Origin: Paracoccus aurantiacus
GTDB lineage: Bacteria; Pseudomonadota; Alphaproteobacteria; Rhodobacterales; Rhodobacteraceae
Length of the DNA: 64,000 nucleotides
Reading direction: 5' to 3'
NCBI RefSeq assembly: GCF_007993065.1
Contig: NZ_VOPL01000004.1
Coordinates: 62,001 to 126,000, forward strand
Shown: positions 35,352 through 44,752 of the stretch, in pieces
How positions within the stretch are numbered: the first letter of the stretch is position 1
Layout: every line of letters begins with the position of its first letter
Program-made: the position numbers and the translations under genes
Notes under the pieces: model-generated
Told to the model about the DNA's origin: nothing
The model's database searches: none
Seen by the model: only the letters and a program-made list of their open reading frames with translations

Positions 35352-35384
35352 AAAACCCCCGCAGGCAGGGCCAACGGGGGTTTT
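35352..35384 (-). terminator. Terminator of rpsU
   Basis: A perfect 10-base stem CGGGGGTTTT/AAAACCCCCG (minus strand orientation reversed) with a 13-base loop; the T run is part of the stem arm. It lies 22 bases downstream of the rpsU stop and separates it from the META genes. Confidence 0.85.
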
Positions 35385-35405
35385 GAACCTCATGGTTCGC
35401 TCGTC

Positions 35406-35612
35406 TTACAGAGCGCCTTCGCGCTGTGCCTTTTTACGGGCCAGCTTGCGGGCGCGGCGCACGGCCTCGGCCTTTTCACGGGCCTTCTTGACGGACGGCT
35501 TCTCGAAATGCTGCTTCAGCTTCATCTCACGGAACACGCCCTCGCGCTGAAGTTTTTTCTTCAGTGCGCGCATCGCTTGTTCGACGTTATTGTCGCGAAC
35601 GTTCACCTGCAT
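35406..35612 (-). CDS. rpsU: 30S ribosomal protein S21
   Basis: A 68-residue basic protein of the bS21 family. [20 protein letters not shown] is the family N-terminus, and the middle [17 protein letters not shown] and the Arg/Lys/Ala-rich C-terminal helix are typical. S21 sits near the anti-Shine-Dalgarno region of 16S rRNA and helps initiation. AGGAAGG precedes the ATG but with long spacing. A perfect terminator follows. Confidence 0.97.
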   Translation of the reverse strand: MQVNVRDNNVEQAMRALKKKLQREGVFREMKLKQHFEKPSVKKAREKAEAVRRARKLARKKAQREGAL

Positions 35613-35717
35613 GTGGTTGTCACCACCTTCCTAGGTTAAAGTTGATCGAAATTGCAGGAAGCCGCCATATAAGTGGCAAACGCTGCTTTGTCCAGCCCTG
35701 ACAGGAGCCAGAGAATC

Positions 35718-36365
35718 ATGACCGACACGCGCGACCGGCTGGCAGAGGCCGCACTGACCCATGTGCCATTCGACGGCATGAATGCCGCGGCCCTGCGTGC
35801 AGGGGCGCGTGACATCGGGCTGGCAAGCGATGTCGCAGACGCATTCTTTCCCAATGGCGGGGCAGATCTGGCGGCATGGGTTCACCGGCAGGGCGATGCG
35901 CGGCTGGCAGCGTGGATGGCGCATGAAACAGACGGCAAGATCCGCGACCGGATCGCCGCCGCGCTGGCGAAGCGGCTTGAATTCGCGGATGCCGAACTGG
36001 TGCGCGCGGCGTCGTCAGTGCTGGCGCTGCCGCAGAATCAGCCGCTGGCCGCGCGCCTTTTGTGGGAAACCGCGGACAGGATATGGTCCGGCATCGGCGA
36101 TATGTCGCAAGATGTGAACTGGTATTCCAAGCGCGCAACCCTGTCCGCGGTCTATGCCGCTACGGTGCTTTACTGGCTTGGGGACACGTCCGAAGCGCAT
36201 ACCGATACCCGCGACTTTATCGACCGCCGGATCGAAGACGTGATGCGCTTTGAAAAGTTCAAGGCGAAGGCGCGCACCTTTCCGGGGGTCGCCATGCTGG
36301 GCGATCTGACGACCGGCTGGATACGCGCCCCAAAATCCGCAACCACGACCGAGGATACCGCATGA
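35718..36365 (+). CDS. COQ9-family ubiquinone biosynthesis protein
   Basis: The 215-residue protein matches the COQ9 family (RLAEAALTHVPFDGMNAAAL, GLASDVADAFFPNGGADL, a TetR-like helical fold, then ADRIWSGIGDMSQDVNWYSKR). COQ9 binds lipids and presents ubiquinone intermediates to the COQ7 hydroxylase in mitochondria; alphaproteobacterial relatives are probably similar. Start 35718 is used as an upstream in-frame start at 35673 has no similarity. Its stop overlaps the following quinone oxidoreductase by four bases. Confidence 0.87.
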   Translation: MTDTRDRLAEAALTHVPFDGMNAAALRAGARDIGLASDVADAFFPNGGADLAAWVHRQGDARLAAWMAHETDGKIRDRIAAALAKRLEFADAELVRAASSVLALPQNQPLAARLLWETADRIWSGIGDMSQDVNWYSKRATLSAVYAATVLYWLGDTSEAHTDTRDFIDRRIEDVMRFEKFKAKARTFPGVAMLGDLTTGWIRAPKSATTTEDTA

Positions 36366-37354
36366 CCCTGCCTGACGCGATGCGCGCCATCGAGATTTCC
36401 GAACCCGGCGCACCGGAAACATTGGTCGAGACCTCTCGTCCCGTGCCGATGCCCGGCCATGACCAGATCGTCATCCGCCTTGCATATGCCGGCGTGAACC
36501 GCCCCGACGTGGCGCAGCGGCAGGGAACCTACGCACCACCGCCCGGCGCATCGGATCTTCCGGGTCTTGAAGGGGCTGGCGAAGTCGTTGCCGTGGGCGA
36601 AGGCGTCAGCCAGTGGAAAGCGGGTGATCGCGTGTGCGCGCTTTTGCCGGGCGGCGGCTATGCCGAATATGTCGCCTGCAATGCCGCGCATGCGTTGCCG
36701 GTTCCCGATGGCTTGCCCCTGCGAGAGGCGGCGGCGCTGCCGGAAACGGCCTTCACCGTCTGGTCGAACGTCGTTATGCGTGGGCGCTTGCAGGCCGGAG
36801 AGCGATTTCTGGTTCATGGCGGCAGCTCGGGTATCGGGACCATGGCGATTCAGGTCGCGCGCGCCCTTGGTGCGCGGGTTTGGGCGACCGCCGGGTCAGA
36901 CGAGAAATGCGCGGCGATTGCGGACCTTGGCGCGACGCCAATCAACTATCGACGCGAGGATTTCGTCAAGATCATGCAAGAGGCGGGGGGCGCGGACCTG
37001 ATCCTCGACATGGTCGGCGGTGATTATATCGCAAAAAATCTGAAATCGCTGGATATGGACGGGCGTCTGGTCATGATCGCCTTTCTTGGCGGCCCGAAAG
37101 CAGAGATCAATTTCGCTCAGGTCATGACCCGCCGGCTGACCATCACCGGCTCGACCCTGCGCCCGCAATCCGACGCCGCCAAGGCGCACATCGCGCAGGC
37201 GTTGCGCGACAGGCTGTGGCCACTGATCGGCGCCGGCAAGGTCGGGGTTCTGATTGACAGCGAATACGCGCTCGACGCGGCCGCCGAGGCGCATCGTCGC
37301 ATGGAAAGCAGCAATCATATCGGAAAGATCGTGCTGAACGTGGCGGGCGACTGA
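36362..37354 (+). CDS. NAD(P)H quinone oxidoreductase, PIG3 type
   Basis: A 330-residue medium-chain dehydrogenase of the zinc-free quinone reductase branch (PIG3/TP53I3-like). It has the GroES-like N-terminal domain (YAGVNRPDVAQRQGTYAPPPGAS) and a Rossmann nucleotide-binding domain with GGSSGIGTMAIQ, using NADPH to reduce quinones. No catalytic zinc cysteines are seen, as expected. The ATGA overlap with the COQ9 gene suggests a link to quinone metabolism. Confidence 0.9.
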   Translation: MTLPDAMRAIEISEPGAPETLVETSRPVPMPGHDQIVIRLAYAGVNRPDVAQRQGTYAPPPGASDLPGLEGAGEVVAVGEGVSQWKAGDRVCALLPGGGYAEYVACNAAHALPVPDGLPLREAAALPETAFTVWSNVVMRGRLQAGERFLVHGGSSGIGTMAIQVARALGARVWATAGSDEKCAAIADLGATPINYRREDFVKIMQEAGGADLILDMVGGDYIAKNLKSLDMDGRLVMIAFLGGPKAEINFAQVMTRRLTITGSTLRPQSDAAKAHIAQALRDRLWPLIGAGKVGVLIDSEYALDAAAEAHRRMESSNHIGKIVLNVAGD

Positions 37355-37416
37355 CGTTTCGCAAATCTCGCAACCTTGCTTCTGCCTGATCGTTACCCCT
37401 GCTAAAGGAGACGATC

Positions 37417-38328
37417 ATGGCTGATAAGCAAGCACCCGATCAGGTATTCCGCAGCGGCGCGCTGAAAGATCCCAAACTGCCGCGCCCTGGCTTTCCTGCG
37501 CAGACGCAGCCTTTTCCCGGCCTCGCCTCGAAGATGGAACCGCGCCCCGATCATGGCGAGGCAAGCTATCGCGGCACCGGCAGGCTGAATGGCAAGCGTG
37601 CACTTATTACCGGCGGCGACAGCGGCATCGGTGCCGCGGCTGCGATCGCCTTTGCCCGCGAAGGCGCGGATGTGGCGATCAACTATCTGCCGGACGAACA
37701 GCAGGACGCCGACAGCGTCATCGCGGCAATCGAAGCAGAGGGTCGCAAGGCAATCGCCATTCCCGGCGACATTACCGACGAAGGCTTCTGTGCATCGCTG
37801 GTCGAGCAGGCGGTGTCAGCTCTGGGCGGGCTGGACGTGCTGGTCAACAATGCGGGTCGCCAACAGTTCTGCGAGGACCTGACGGATCTGACCACGGAAT
37901 CCTTTGATGCGACGATGAAGACAAATGTCTATGCGCCGTTCTGGATCACAAGGGCCGCGCTGCCGCATCTGGAAAACGGTGCGTCGATCATCATCACATC
38001 GTCGGTGCAGGCCTTCTCTCCCTCGGCGATCCTGTTCGACTATGCCCAAAGCAAGGCTGCGAATGTGGCGTTTGCCCAGTCACTGGCCAAGCAGCTTGCC
38101 CCGCGCGGCATCCGCGTGAATGCGGTCTGCCCGGGGCCGTACTGGACGGCGCTGCAGGTTTCAGGCGGTCAGCCCACCGAAAAGGTCGAGGTTCATGGCA
38201 AGAAGGAACCGCTGGCACGTCCCGGTCAGCCGGTCGAGATCGCGCCCATCTATGTTCTGCTGGCTTCGGATGAGGCGAGCTATATCACCGGCGAATATTT
38301 CGGCTCGGTCGGCGGTAGCGGGCTTTAG
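37417..38328 (+). CDS. SDR family oxidoreductase, YghA/GsiB-like
   Basis: A 303-residue short-chain dehydrogenase with a long N-terminal extension (about 55 residues, KDPKLPRPGFPAQTQPFPG type) seen in the YghA and general-stress branch. The Rossmann motif is TGGDSGIGAA, the active site has the Ser in ITSSVQAF and YAQSK (Tyr and Lys), and YLPDEQQD follows the first beta strand. Substrate unknown; relatives are stress-induced, with glucose-dehydrogenase-like activity suggested. AAGGAG lies just ahead of the ATG, and the gene is convergent with the RNase T2 gene eight bases away. Confidence 0.9.
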   Translation: MADKQAPDQVFRSGALKDPKLPRPGFPAQTQPFPGLASKMEPRPDHGEASYRGTGRLNGKRALITGGDSGIGAAAAIAFAREGADVAINYLPDEQQDADSVIAAIEAEGRKAIAIPGDITDEGFCASLVEQAVSALGGLDVLVNNAGRQQFCEDLTDLTTESFDATMKTNVYAPFWITRAALPHLENGASIIITSSVQAFSPSAILFDYAQSKAANVAFAQSLAKQLAPRGIRVNAVCPGPYWTALQVSGGQPTEKVEVHGKKEPLARPGQPVEIAPIYVLLASDEASYITGEYFGSVGGSGL

Positions 38329-38336
38329 CCCGCGGC

Positions 38337-38975
38337 TCAGCGCACCCTTTCCATGATGACCGCCTCGCGGCTGCAATCGGCGCGCACATCGGGCGCGCAG
38401 TCGCGGGGCTCATGGTCCTTGGTCAGGCAGATGCGGATTTCCTGCAGATCCTCGCCCCGGCAGGTGACGGTGATACCGTCGGGCGACATGCCGGGATTGT
38501 ATTCCATGAACGCCTGCTCGATCACTGCCGGCGGGATCGAAATATCCTTGTCCAGATCGACAAAGTAATCGGGCAGGGTCACGGCGTTCCACGCATCGCG
38601 CGATGCCTGATAGTAGCCCGCAGCCGAAAGGCCCGTGCAGCGGCCATGCTTTTGCCACTGATACCAGGCCAGCCCGCCCGAACCCATGATATCGGCCATC
38701 CCCTCGCTTTCGCGGCGCGACGGATCACGCTCTGCCGTGCGGCAATTCGACGGCCATCCGGCTTCGTATTGCGGCCACAAACCATGAAGGTTGAAATCGA
38801 CCTTGCGGCCCGCGTCGCATTGCGTCGTCCCCCGTTTGTCGCCCGCCGAGGCGCACCAGTTGGGCGACCAGCTGAGTGCGAGGACGTAATAGTCGAACGT
38901 TCCCGCGCGATGGGTCTGGGCCGAAGACGGCAGCGCACTGAACGCGGCAATGGCGGCAAGGACAAGATGACGCAT
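38337..38975 (-). CDS. Secreted ribonuclease T2
   Basis: A 212-residue exported enzyme with a signal peptide (cleavage near SSAQ-THR). The two catalytic boxes of RNase T2 are visible: FNLHGLWPQYEAGWPSNC with its His (CAS I), and YQWQKHGRCTG with Glu-less WxxxHG pattern and the second His (CAS II; here Lys/Gln occupies the usual Glu site, so the acidic catalyst should be verified). These enzymes cut RNA through 2',3'-cyclic phosphate in the periplasm and, in some bacteria, aid phosphate scavenging. Six conserved cysteines are present. Divergent from trcR. Confidence 0.9.
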   Translation of the reverse strand: MRHLVLAAIAAFSALPSSAQTHRAGTFDYYVLALSWSPNWCASAGDKRGTTQCDAGRKVDFNLHGLWPQYEAGWPSNCRTAERDPSRRESEGMADIMGSGGLAWYQWQKHGRCTGLSAAGYYQASRDAWNAVTLPDYFVDLDKDISIPPAVIEQAFMEYNPGMSPDGITVTCRGEDLQEIRICLTKDHEPRDCAPDVRADCSREAVIMERVR

Positions 38976-39169
38976 GGAATTTTCCGCGGCTGTTTCGGCA
39001 CCTGCATAGGACAGTTCGCCGGACGATGCATCCCCGCGCGGCACGATTTGGCCTTCCCCTTCTGGCTCTGACAGCGTATATAAGGCGCGAATTTTCCCGA
39101 AAACGTGGATGGCTTCGCCAAAACGCCGTTTTCCCGGCCGGGAAAGATATGCGCGAAGGAGTAGATCCG

Positions 39170-39913
39170 ATGAACAAACCATTGATGGCCAAGGCCACCG
39201 CCGTCTGGCTGATCGACAACACCACGCTCAGCTTCAAGCAGATCGCCGATTTCGTCGGCATGCACGAGCTGGAGATTCAGGGCATCGCCGACGGCGATGT
39301 GGCGACCGGCGTGAAGGGTTTCGATCCGATCGGCTCGCACCAGCTCGACGCAGGCGAAATCGAGAAGGGCGAGAAAGATCCCGCCTACAAGCTGAAGCTG
39401 AAGCACAACCCCGCCGCCGAAGGCGAGGAAAAGCGCCGTGGCCCGCGCTATACGCCGCTGTCGAAACGTCAGGACCGCCCGGCCGCGATCCTGTGGCTGG
39501 TGAAATTCCACCCGGAACTGGCGGACGCGCAGATCGCGAAACTGGTCGGCACCACGAAGCCCACGATTCAGGCGATCCGCGAGCGGACCCACTGGAACAT
39601 CGCCAATATCCAGCCGATCGACCCGGTCGCACTTGGGCTTGCCAAGCAGTCCGAGCTGGATTCGGCTGTGCAGAAAGCCGCGAAGAAGCGCGCAGCCGAT
39701 GGCGGCGTGATGAGCGATGACGAGCGCCGCAAGCTGGTGTCGACAGAGACGTCGCTGTCCATGGGCGAAGAACCGCGCCTGCCCACAGCAATTGCCGGGC
39801 TGGAGAATTTCAGCCTCAGCCGCGACGAAGATGAAAAGCCCGAGCAGGATCTGAACGCCGACAGTTTCTTCAACCTGCCAGAGTCGGATGACGACGACGA
39901 GGACGAAGATTAA
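39170..39913 (+). CDS. trcR: Cell-cycle transcriptional regulator TrcR (DUF1013)
   Basis: This 247-residue protein matches TrcR/DUF1013, a family restricted to alphaproteobacteria, in the opening MNKPLMAKATAVWLIDNTT, the helix-turn-helix region FKQIADFVGMHELEIQGIAD and DRPAAILWLVKFHPELADAQ. TrcR is described as a CcrM/CtrA-linked regulator of cell-cycle genes. The last 15 residues are an Asp/Glu run (DDDDEDED). AAGGAG lies nine bases before the ATG; an in-frame extension to 39026 is rejected. It is convergent with the SH3 protein gene, with a strong hairpin between. Confidence 0.88.
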   Translation: MNKPLMAKATAVWLIDNTTLSFKQIADFVGMHELEIQGIADGDVATGVKGFDPIGSHQLDAGEIEKGEKDPAYKLKLKHNPAAEGEEKRRGPRYTPLSKRQDRPAAILWLVKFHPELADAQIAKLVGTTKPTIQAIRERTHWNIANIQPIDPVALGLAKQSELDSAVQKAAKKRAADGGVMSDDERRKLVSTETSLSMGEEPRLPTAIAGLENFSLSRDEDEKPEQDLNADSFFNLPESDDDDEDED

Positions 39914-39926
39914 TCGGCCCCTGCTT

Positions 39927-39961
39927 GCCGCGCCAGACAAAACCGCTTCGTCTGGCGCGGC
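39927..39961. terminator. Hairpin between trcR and the SH3 protein gene
   Basis: A perfect 12-base stem GCCGCGCCAGAC/GTCTGGCGCGGC with an 11-base loop, 13 bases after the trcR stop and 18 before the opposing stop. There is no T run, so it may act as a bidirectional transcript end through structure alone. Confidence 0.6.
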
Positions 39962-39979
39962 GGGTGCGGATCGCGCTGA

Positions 39980-41239
39980 TCAGCCCCCGAAAACGACCGC
40001 GTCGGGGATCTCGTAGCGCTCATTTCCGATATTCACGACTGTCAGATCGCCGCGGCGTTCGGTGCGCAGGCCGTCTTGTGGCGCAGGCGCGCCCTTCACG
40101 AAACGGATATCGCGGCTGCCACCCTGCCATTCCACACGCAGCGTAGCCGTGCCTTCTCCCTCGCGCGTGACCGAGAAGTTGCAATCGCGCGTCGGCACCC
40201 CAAGCCCGGTCGAGCAGGGAATGGTGCCGCTGGCGGTATCATTGGTTGCCGGCTTCTGCGGGGGTTTCGGGGTCGAGACGTTTTCAGGGCTGTCAGGCGG
40301 CGCTTTCCTGACGCCACCAAGCCCGATCTTCGATTCCGGTGCCGCAGGCGGGCGGGTGCCGTTGACGCGGGGCGCCGGTCCAGCCTCTCCCGCCAGTTGC
40401 GCAGCCGCGGCCGAGGTCGCCGCCGGCGCGGTGCCGGGAGCCGTCGCAGGCTTTGCCGGCGCAGGCGGAGATGCAGGTTCCGGCGTAGCCGGTGCCGCGC
40501 TTCCCTCGTGAAGATAGTCGTTTACCGCCCATCCCGCAGTCTTTGTCGCACCTGTCGTTTCGACCTGGCACCAGGTGCGCACGCCCACGACCTTGCAGCC
40601 CTGATTGCGCAACGAGTCTCCGTTGGCGGCAGTCGCCACGACGGATGCATCGGTCGATGCGTCAGAGCGGATATTCAGCTTGCCTGAAATGCCGGTGACG
40701 CGCCAGAAATCCGGGCCCCCGCTTAATCCGTCCGCAGTATTGCCTTGCGGCTTCGGGCTTGCATTCGCGGTCTCTGGTGCCGCGACGGGCGCGGCAGACG
40801 GTGCCGCAGGGCTTGTCGCCTGACCATTCCCCGCCACATCGACAGTCAATGAGAAGCGCGCGCTTTCGTCACGCCGCCCGGCGCTTGGCATCAGATAGGT
40901 GCGGATCAGATAGGTGCCGCCTGCTGGCAGGGTCAGATCCGCCGTCATCCCCGAAGTGGAGCCGATGAACAGCGCTTGCGAGCTGCCGGGCGTCGCGCCG
41001 GGCGCATAGACGTTGAAATAGCTCGACGGGTGGTTCGAAATCATCTCGACCCGCAGCCGTTGCCCTTCCTTTGCCTCGACCGTAAAATCCGCCGTATCCC
41101 GGCCGGTGACCTGTCCGGTCACGGCGGTCCCGGTGGTGCCTGCGGCGAAGGTTATCGGGGTCGTGGTGCTTTCCGCCCAGACCGGAGACGAGAGCGCCGC
41201 CACAATAGCGGCACTGCAAAGCAACTTGCCGAACATCAT
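39980..41239 (-). CDS. Exported SH3-domain protein
   Basis: A 419-residue secreted protein; signal peptide MMFGKLLCSAAIVAALSSPVWA. Residues about 25-145 form a beta-rich PPC-like domain (GQVTGRDTADFTVEAKEGQRL, FNVYAPG). Residues about 185-255 are an SH3b domain (GKLNIRSDASTDASVVAT...WCQVE...GWAVNDYL), a peptidoglycan or surface binding module, followed by a long Pro/Ala linker (260-340) and a C-terminal domain with a Cys pair (SGTIPCSTGLGVPTRDCNF). Function unknown; exported cell-wall or polymer-binding role inferred. Start among two adjacent ATGs after AGGAAAGAGG. Confidence 0.85.
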   Translation of the reverse strand: MMFGKLLCSAAIVAALSSPVWAESTTTPITFAAGTTGTAVTGQVTGRDTADFTVEAKEGQRLRVEMISNHPSSYFNVYAPGATPGSSQALFIGSTSGMTADLTLPAGGTYLIRTYLMPSAGRRDESARFSLTVDVAGNGQATSPAAPSAAPVAAPETANASPKPQGNTADGLSGGPDFWRVTGISGKLNIRSDASTDASVVATAANGDSLRNQGCKVVGVRTWCQVETTGATKTAGWAVNDYLHEGSAAPATPEPASPPAPAKPATAPGTAPAATSAAAAQLAGEAGPAPRVNGTRPPAAPESKIGLGGVRKAPPDSPENVSTPKPPQKPATNDTASGTIPCSTGLGVPTRDCNFSVTREGEGTATLRVEWQGGSRDIRFVKGAPAPQDGLRTERRGDLTVVNIGNERYEIPDAVVFGG

Positions 41240-41370
41240 CTGCCTCTTTCCTTGTTCTTGTTCGCGATTGCCGCTGTAACGCGGCTTGCCGTCATTATGA
41301 CGCAGATGCGGCCGAAAGCGCAGGGGCAATCGGCCGCTCGTCGCGGAACTGTTATTTGGCGCGAGCCTGC

Positions 41371-42843
41371 TCAGATCGACAGGCAGATATACTTCATTTC
41401 AAGATAGTCCTCGATCCCGTGGCGCGATCCTTCACGACCGAGCCCCGACTGTTTCACCCCGCCAAAGGGCGCGACCTCGGTCGAAATGATGCCGGTATTC
41501 ACGCCGACGATCCCGTATTCCAGACCTTCCTGAACACGGGTGATCCGGCCGATGTCGCGCGCGTAAAAATAGCTCGCCAGACCGAAGATCGTTGCGTTTG
41601 CCTTTTCGATCGCCTCTGCTTCGGTTTCGAAACGAAACAGCGGTGCCAGCGGGCCGAAGGTTTCCTCGGTCGCGACCTTCATGTCGTCAGTCACGCCTGT
41701 CACGACCGTCGGCTGAAAGAACAGCCCGTCACCGCGTTTCCCGCCGGTCACGACCTTGCCGCCGCCATCCAGCACGTCTTGGATATGCTCCTCGACCTTA
41801 TCGAGCGCGTCGGCGTTTATCAGCGGTCCGGTCGTGATGCCATCGTCAAGCCCGTCCCCAACGCGCAGCTTTTCGACCGCCGCCGCCAGCTTTTCCGCGA
41901 ATGCATCATAGACGCCGGACTGGACATAGATGCGGTTTGCGCAAACGCAGGTCTGGCCGTTATTGCGGAACTTGGATGCCATTGCGCCTTCGACCGCCGC
42001 GTCCAGATCGGCGTCGTCAAACACGATAAACGGTGCGTTGCCGCCCAGTTCCATACTGCATTTCAGCACCTGATCGGCGGCCTGTCGCAGCAGGATGCGC
42101 CCGACCTCGGTCGATCCGGTGAAGGTCAGCTTGCGGATCAGCGGGTTCTCGCAGAACTCCTTGCCGATATCGGACGACCGGGACGAGGTGACGATACTGA
42201 ACAGCCCCTTCGGCACGCCGGCGCGTTCGGCCAGCACCGCGAGAGCCAGCGCTGAAAGCGGTGTTTCGGCGGCAGGACGGCCCACGAAGCCGCAACCCGC
42301 CGCAATGGCCGGGCCGCATTTGCGGGTAATCATCGCGTTCGGGAAATTCCACGGCGTGATCGAGCCAACGACCCCGATAGGCTGGCGGATGACGGTAAGT
42401 CGCTTATCGGCCTGATGGCCCGGTATGGTTTCGCCATAGATTCGCTTGGCTTCTTCGCCGAACCATTCGATGAAGCTGGCGCCATAGGCGATCTCGCCCT
42501 TGGCCTCGGCCAGCGGTTTTCCCATCTCGGCCGTCAGGATGGTGCCAAGATCGTCCTGATTTTCCATCATCAGATCGAACCAGCGGCGCATGATCTGGGC
42601 GCGTTCCTTGGCCGGGCGGGCGGCCCAGTCCTTCATGGCGGCGGCTGCTGCGTCAATCGCGCGCCCGACCTCGGCGCGGGACAGGTCGGCGACCTTTGCG
42701 ATTACGTCACCGCGCGCCGGGTTTGTCACCTCGAAAGTCTTGCCGTCGTCGGCGTCTATCCATTCGCCCGCGACATAGGCGCGGGTTTCAAAAAGGCTTT
42801 CGTCGTTCAGAAGCGATTTCAGTCCGGTTGTGTCCTTGGGCAT
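41371..42843 (-). CDS. gabD: NAD(P)-dependent succinate-semialdehyde dehydrogenase
   Basis: A 490-residue aldehyde dehydrogenase best matching Gab[21 protein letters not shown] opening, [12 protein letters not shown] cofactor region, [13 protein letters not shown], the catalytic Glu in [11 protein letters not shown] and nucleophile Cys in [11 protein letters not shown]. It oxidises succinate semialdehyde to succinate, the last step of GABA degradation; other aldehydes may also be used. Start at 42843 follows GGAGG; an 18-codon in-frame extension upstream lacks similarity. No gabT lies next to it. Confidence 0.93.
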   Translation of the reverse strand: MPKDTTGLKSLLNDESLFETRAYVAGEWIDADDGKTFEVTNPARGDVIAKVADLSRAEVGRAIDAAAAAMKDWAARPAKERAQIMRRWFDLMMENQDDLGTILTAEMGKPLAEAKGEIAYGASFIEWFGEEAKRIYGETIPGHQADKRLTVIRQPIGVVGSITPWNFPNAMITRKCGPAIAAGCGFVGRPAAETPLSALALAVLAERAGVPKGLFSIVTSSRSSDIGKEFCENPLIRKLTFTGSTEVGRILLRQAADQVLKCSMELGGNAPFIVFDDADLDAAVEGAMASKFRNNGQTCVCANRIYVQSGVYDAFAEKLAAAVEKLRVGDGLDDGITTGPLINADALDKVEEHIQDVLDGGGKVVTGGKRGDGLFFQPTVVTGVTDDMKVATEETFGPLAPLFRFETEAEAIEKANATIFGLASYFYARDIGRITRVQEGLEYGIVGVNTGIISTEVAPFGGVKQSGLGREGSRHGIEDYLEMKYICLSI

Positions 42844-43036
42844 GGCGTCCTCCACAGGCTTTGCGAAAGCTTCACCACGCGCGGCTGCGCTTGTCAAAGA
42901 CGCTGCGTCACAAATGGCAGATTCTGTGGTCTATCACGCGTTCGGGGGCAGATCGTGATGCAACCAACAGCCACGCCGCACCGTTTGTCAGCGATCGCCG
43001 GGCAGAGGAACCGGCACCATTAAAACGGAGATTAAC

Positions 43037-43705
43037 ATGTACAAGCTGTTTGCTATTACCACCGCGACCTCTCTGGCCTTTGCCGCGTCGGCCTTTGCCG
43101 ACACTGCGGCGACTGCCGGTACGGACCTTAACCTGCGTTCCGGCCCCGGCGTGCAGCACGAGGTGACGGGCACCATCAAGGGCGGCGACGAAGTCAATGT
43201 CGTCGGCTGCATCGAGGAAGCCAACTGGTGCGAGGTGAATTACGGCGATCAGCACGGCTGGGCCTATGGCGACTATCTGGCTGCCAAGGTCGGCGAGGAG
43301 TTCATGCCGATCTATCCGAACCGTCAGGAAATCGGTGTGACGGTGGTCAAGACCCCCGTTGTGGATGAGGCCGAGGAAGGCCAGAACGCTGCCGTTGGCG
43401 CCGGGACGGGTGCTGCGATGGGCGCGCTGATCGGCGGGCCGTTGGGTGCCATCGTCGGTGCCACCGCAGGCACCGTTGCAGGCTCTGCCTCGACCGAGCC
43501 GACCGAGGCCGTGACCACCTATGTCGAAGCCAACCCGCAGGACCCCATCGTGCTGGACGGCGAAGTGGTGGTTGGCGCTGGTGTGCCGGATAATGTCACC
43601 CTGTATGACATCCCCGATCAGCCCGATTACAAGTATGTGACGATCAACGGTCAGGAAGTTCTTGTGAACCCAACCGACCGCAAGATCGTTTACATCTACC
43701 GCTAA
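43037..43705 (+). CDS. Secreted SH3 / glycine-zipper / DUF1236 protein
   Basis: A 222-residue exported protein with signal peptide (AASAFA-DTA), an SH3b domain at about 25-85 (GTDLNLRSGPGVQHEVTGTI), a short linker, a glycine zipper at about 118-148 (GAGTGAAMGALIGGPLGAI) and a C-terminal DUF1236-like domain (PDNVTLYDIPDQPDYKYVTI) ending VYIYR. The zipper suggests membrane-associated oligomerisation. Function unknown. GGAG lies before the ATG. It carries a strong terminator. Confidence 0.86.
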   Translation: MYKLFAITTATSLAFAASAFADTAATAGTDLNLRSGPGVQHEVTGTIKGGDEVNVVGCIEEANWCEVNYGDQHGWAYGDYLAAKVGEEFMPIYPNRQEIGVTVVKTPVVDEAEEGQNAAVGAGTGAAMGALIGGPLGAIVGATAGTVAGSASTEPTEAVTTYVEANPQDPIVLDGEVVVGAGVPDNVTLYDIPDQPDYKYVTINGQEVLVNPTDRKIVYIYR

Positions 43706-43727
43706 GTTCCCTCTTGGCGATAGGGAG

Positions 43728-43757
43728 GGCGGGGCTTCGGCCCCGCCTTTTCATTTT
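43728..43757 (+). terminator. Terminator of the SH3/DUF1236 gene
   Basis: A perfect 8-base stem GGCGGGGC/GCCCCGCC closed by a stable TTCG tetraloop, followed by TTTTCATTTTT. It overlaps the last codons of the opposing peptidase gene. Confidence 0.9.
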
Positions 43758-44746
43758 TCCAAGTCAGACCAGCAGCGCTGCAGATCGCCTTCGCGCGGAC
43801 TGGCCGCATAGACAGCGCGCGCGATCGCGCGTGCCAGCGTCGCCGCGGCCGCATGCCCAAGCTGAAAGGGCGTCACTGCCGGATCGGGCAGCGCCGTTGC
43901 TCCGGTCGAGACGGCGAAGACAAGATCGCCGTCGTATGGCGTATGACTGGGAACCAACGCGCGCGACATCCCGTCATGGGCCGCCGTGGCCAGTCTTTGC
44001 AGTCCAGACTTTGTCAGCGACGCATCCGTCGCGACGATGGCGATGGTCGTCGCCTCGCCCAGTTGTTTCGCGGGCAAGGGTTCTTGCCCCGGATCGTGGT
44101 GCGGGGCAGGGCCAAGCCCGCCGAATTCGCCATTCAGCTCCCACGGGGCGGCCCAGAAATGACGGCCCTCAGCCACTGTCGCAGAGCCGAGCGCATTGAC
44201 GACGACAAGCGCGCCAACCGTCACCCCGCAGTCAAGCACCGCCGAGGCAGAGCCGATCCCGCCTTTAAGCTTGCCTGTCATCGCGCCCGTGCCGGCCCCT
44301 GCCGTGCCTATCGGGAAATCTGCGGCGGCGCTTTCCAGCGCTGCACGGCCAAGGCCCGGATAGGGGTTCTGATCCCAGTCCTTGCGCCCGCCGTTCATCA
44401 GATCGAAAATAATTGCGCCCGGCACGATGGGCACACGAACATCGCCGACCGCAAACCCCCGCCCTTCGGCGCGCAGCCCCGCCATCACGCCGTCCCCCGC
44501 CGCCAGCCCGAATGCCGAGCCGCCGGACAAGAAGATCGCGTCGATTTCCCGCACCAGCTTGTCGGGTGCCAGCAACTCGGTATCACGCGTGCCGGGCGCG
44601 CCCCCCATCACATGCACGGATGCCTCGAACGGCGAATCGGCCGTCAGCACTGTGGTCCCGGATCTGAGCGCCGCGTCATCGGCATGCCCGACGCGCAGTC
44701 CCGCGACATCGGTAATCAGGTTCCTTCGTCCCGCCTTCATTGCCAT
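43751..44746 (-). CDS. P1 family (DmpA) aminopeptidase
   Basis: A 331-residue Ntn-hydrolase of the DmpA/P1 (S58) family, self-processing aminopeptidases that release N-terminal amino acids and some beta-peptides. The conserved opening ITDVAGLRVGHADDAALRSG, the LSGGSAFGLAAGDGV segment and the nucleophile-site region ATDASLTKSGLQRLA (new N-terminus at the Thr/Ser) are visible. Specificity within the family is not predictable. Located downstream of the SH3 protein but on the other strand; its last bases overlap that gene's terminator. Confidence 0.9.
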   Translation of the reverse strand: MAMKAGRRNLITDVAGLRVGHADDAALRSGTTVLTADSPFEASVHVMGGAPGTRDTELLAPDKLVREIDAIFLSGGSAFGLAAGDGVMAGLRAEGRGFAVGDVRVPIVPGAIIFDLMNGGRKDWDQNPYPGLGRAALESAAADFPIGTAGAGTGAMTGKLKGGIGSASAVLDCGVTVGALVVVNALGSATVAEGRHFWAAPWELNGEFGGLGPAPHHDPGQEPLPAKQLGEATTIAIVATDASLTKSGLQRLATAAHDGMSRALVPSHTPYDGDLVFAVSTGATALPDPAVTPFQLGHAAAATLARAIARAVYAASPREGDLQRCWSDLEK

Positions 44747-44752
44747 AACCTG

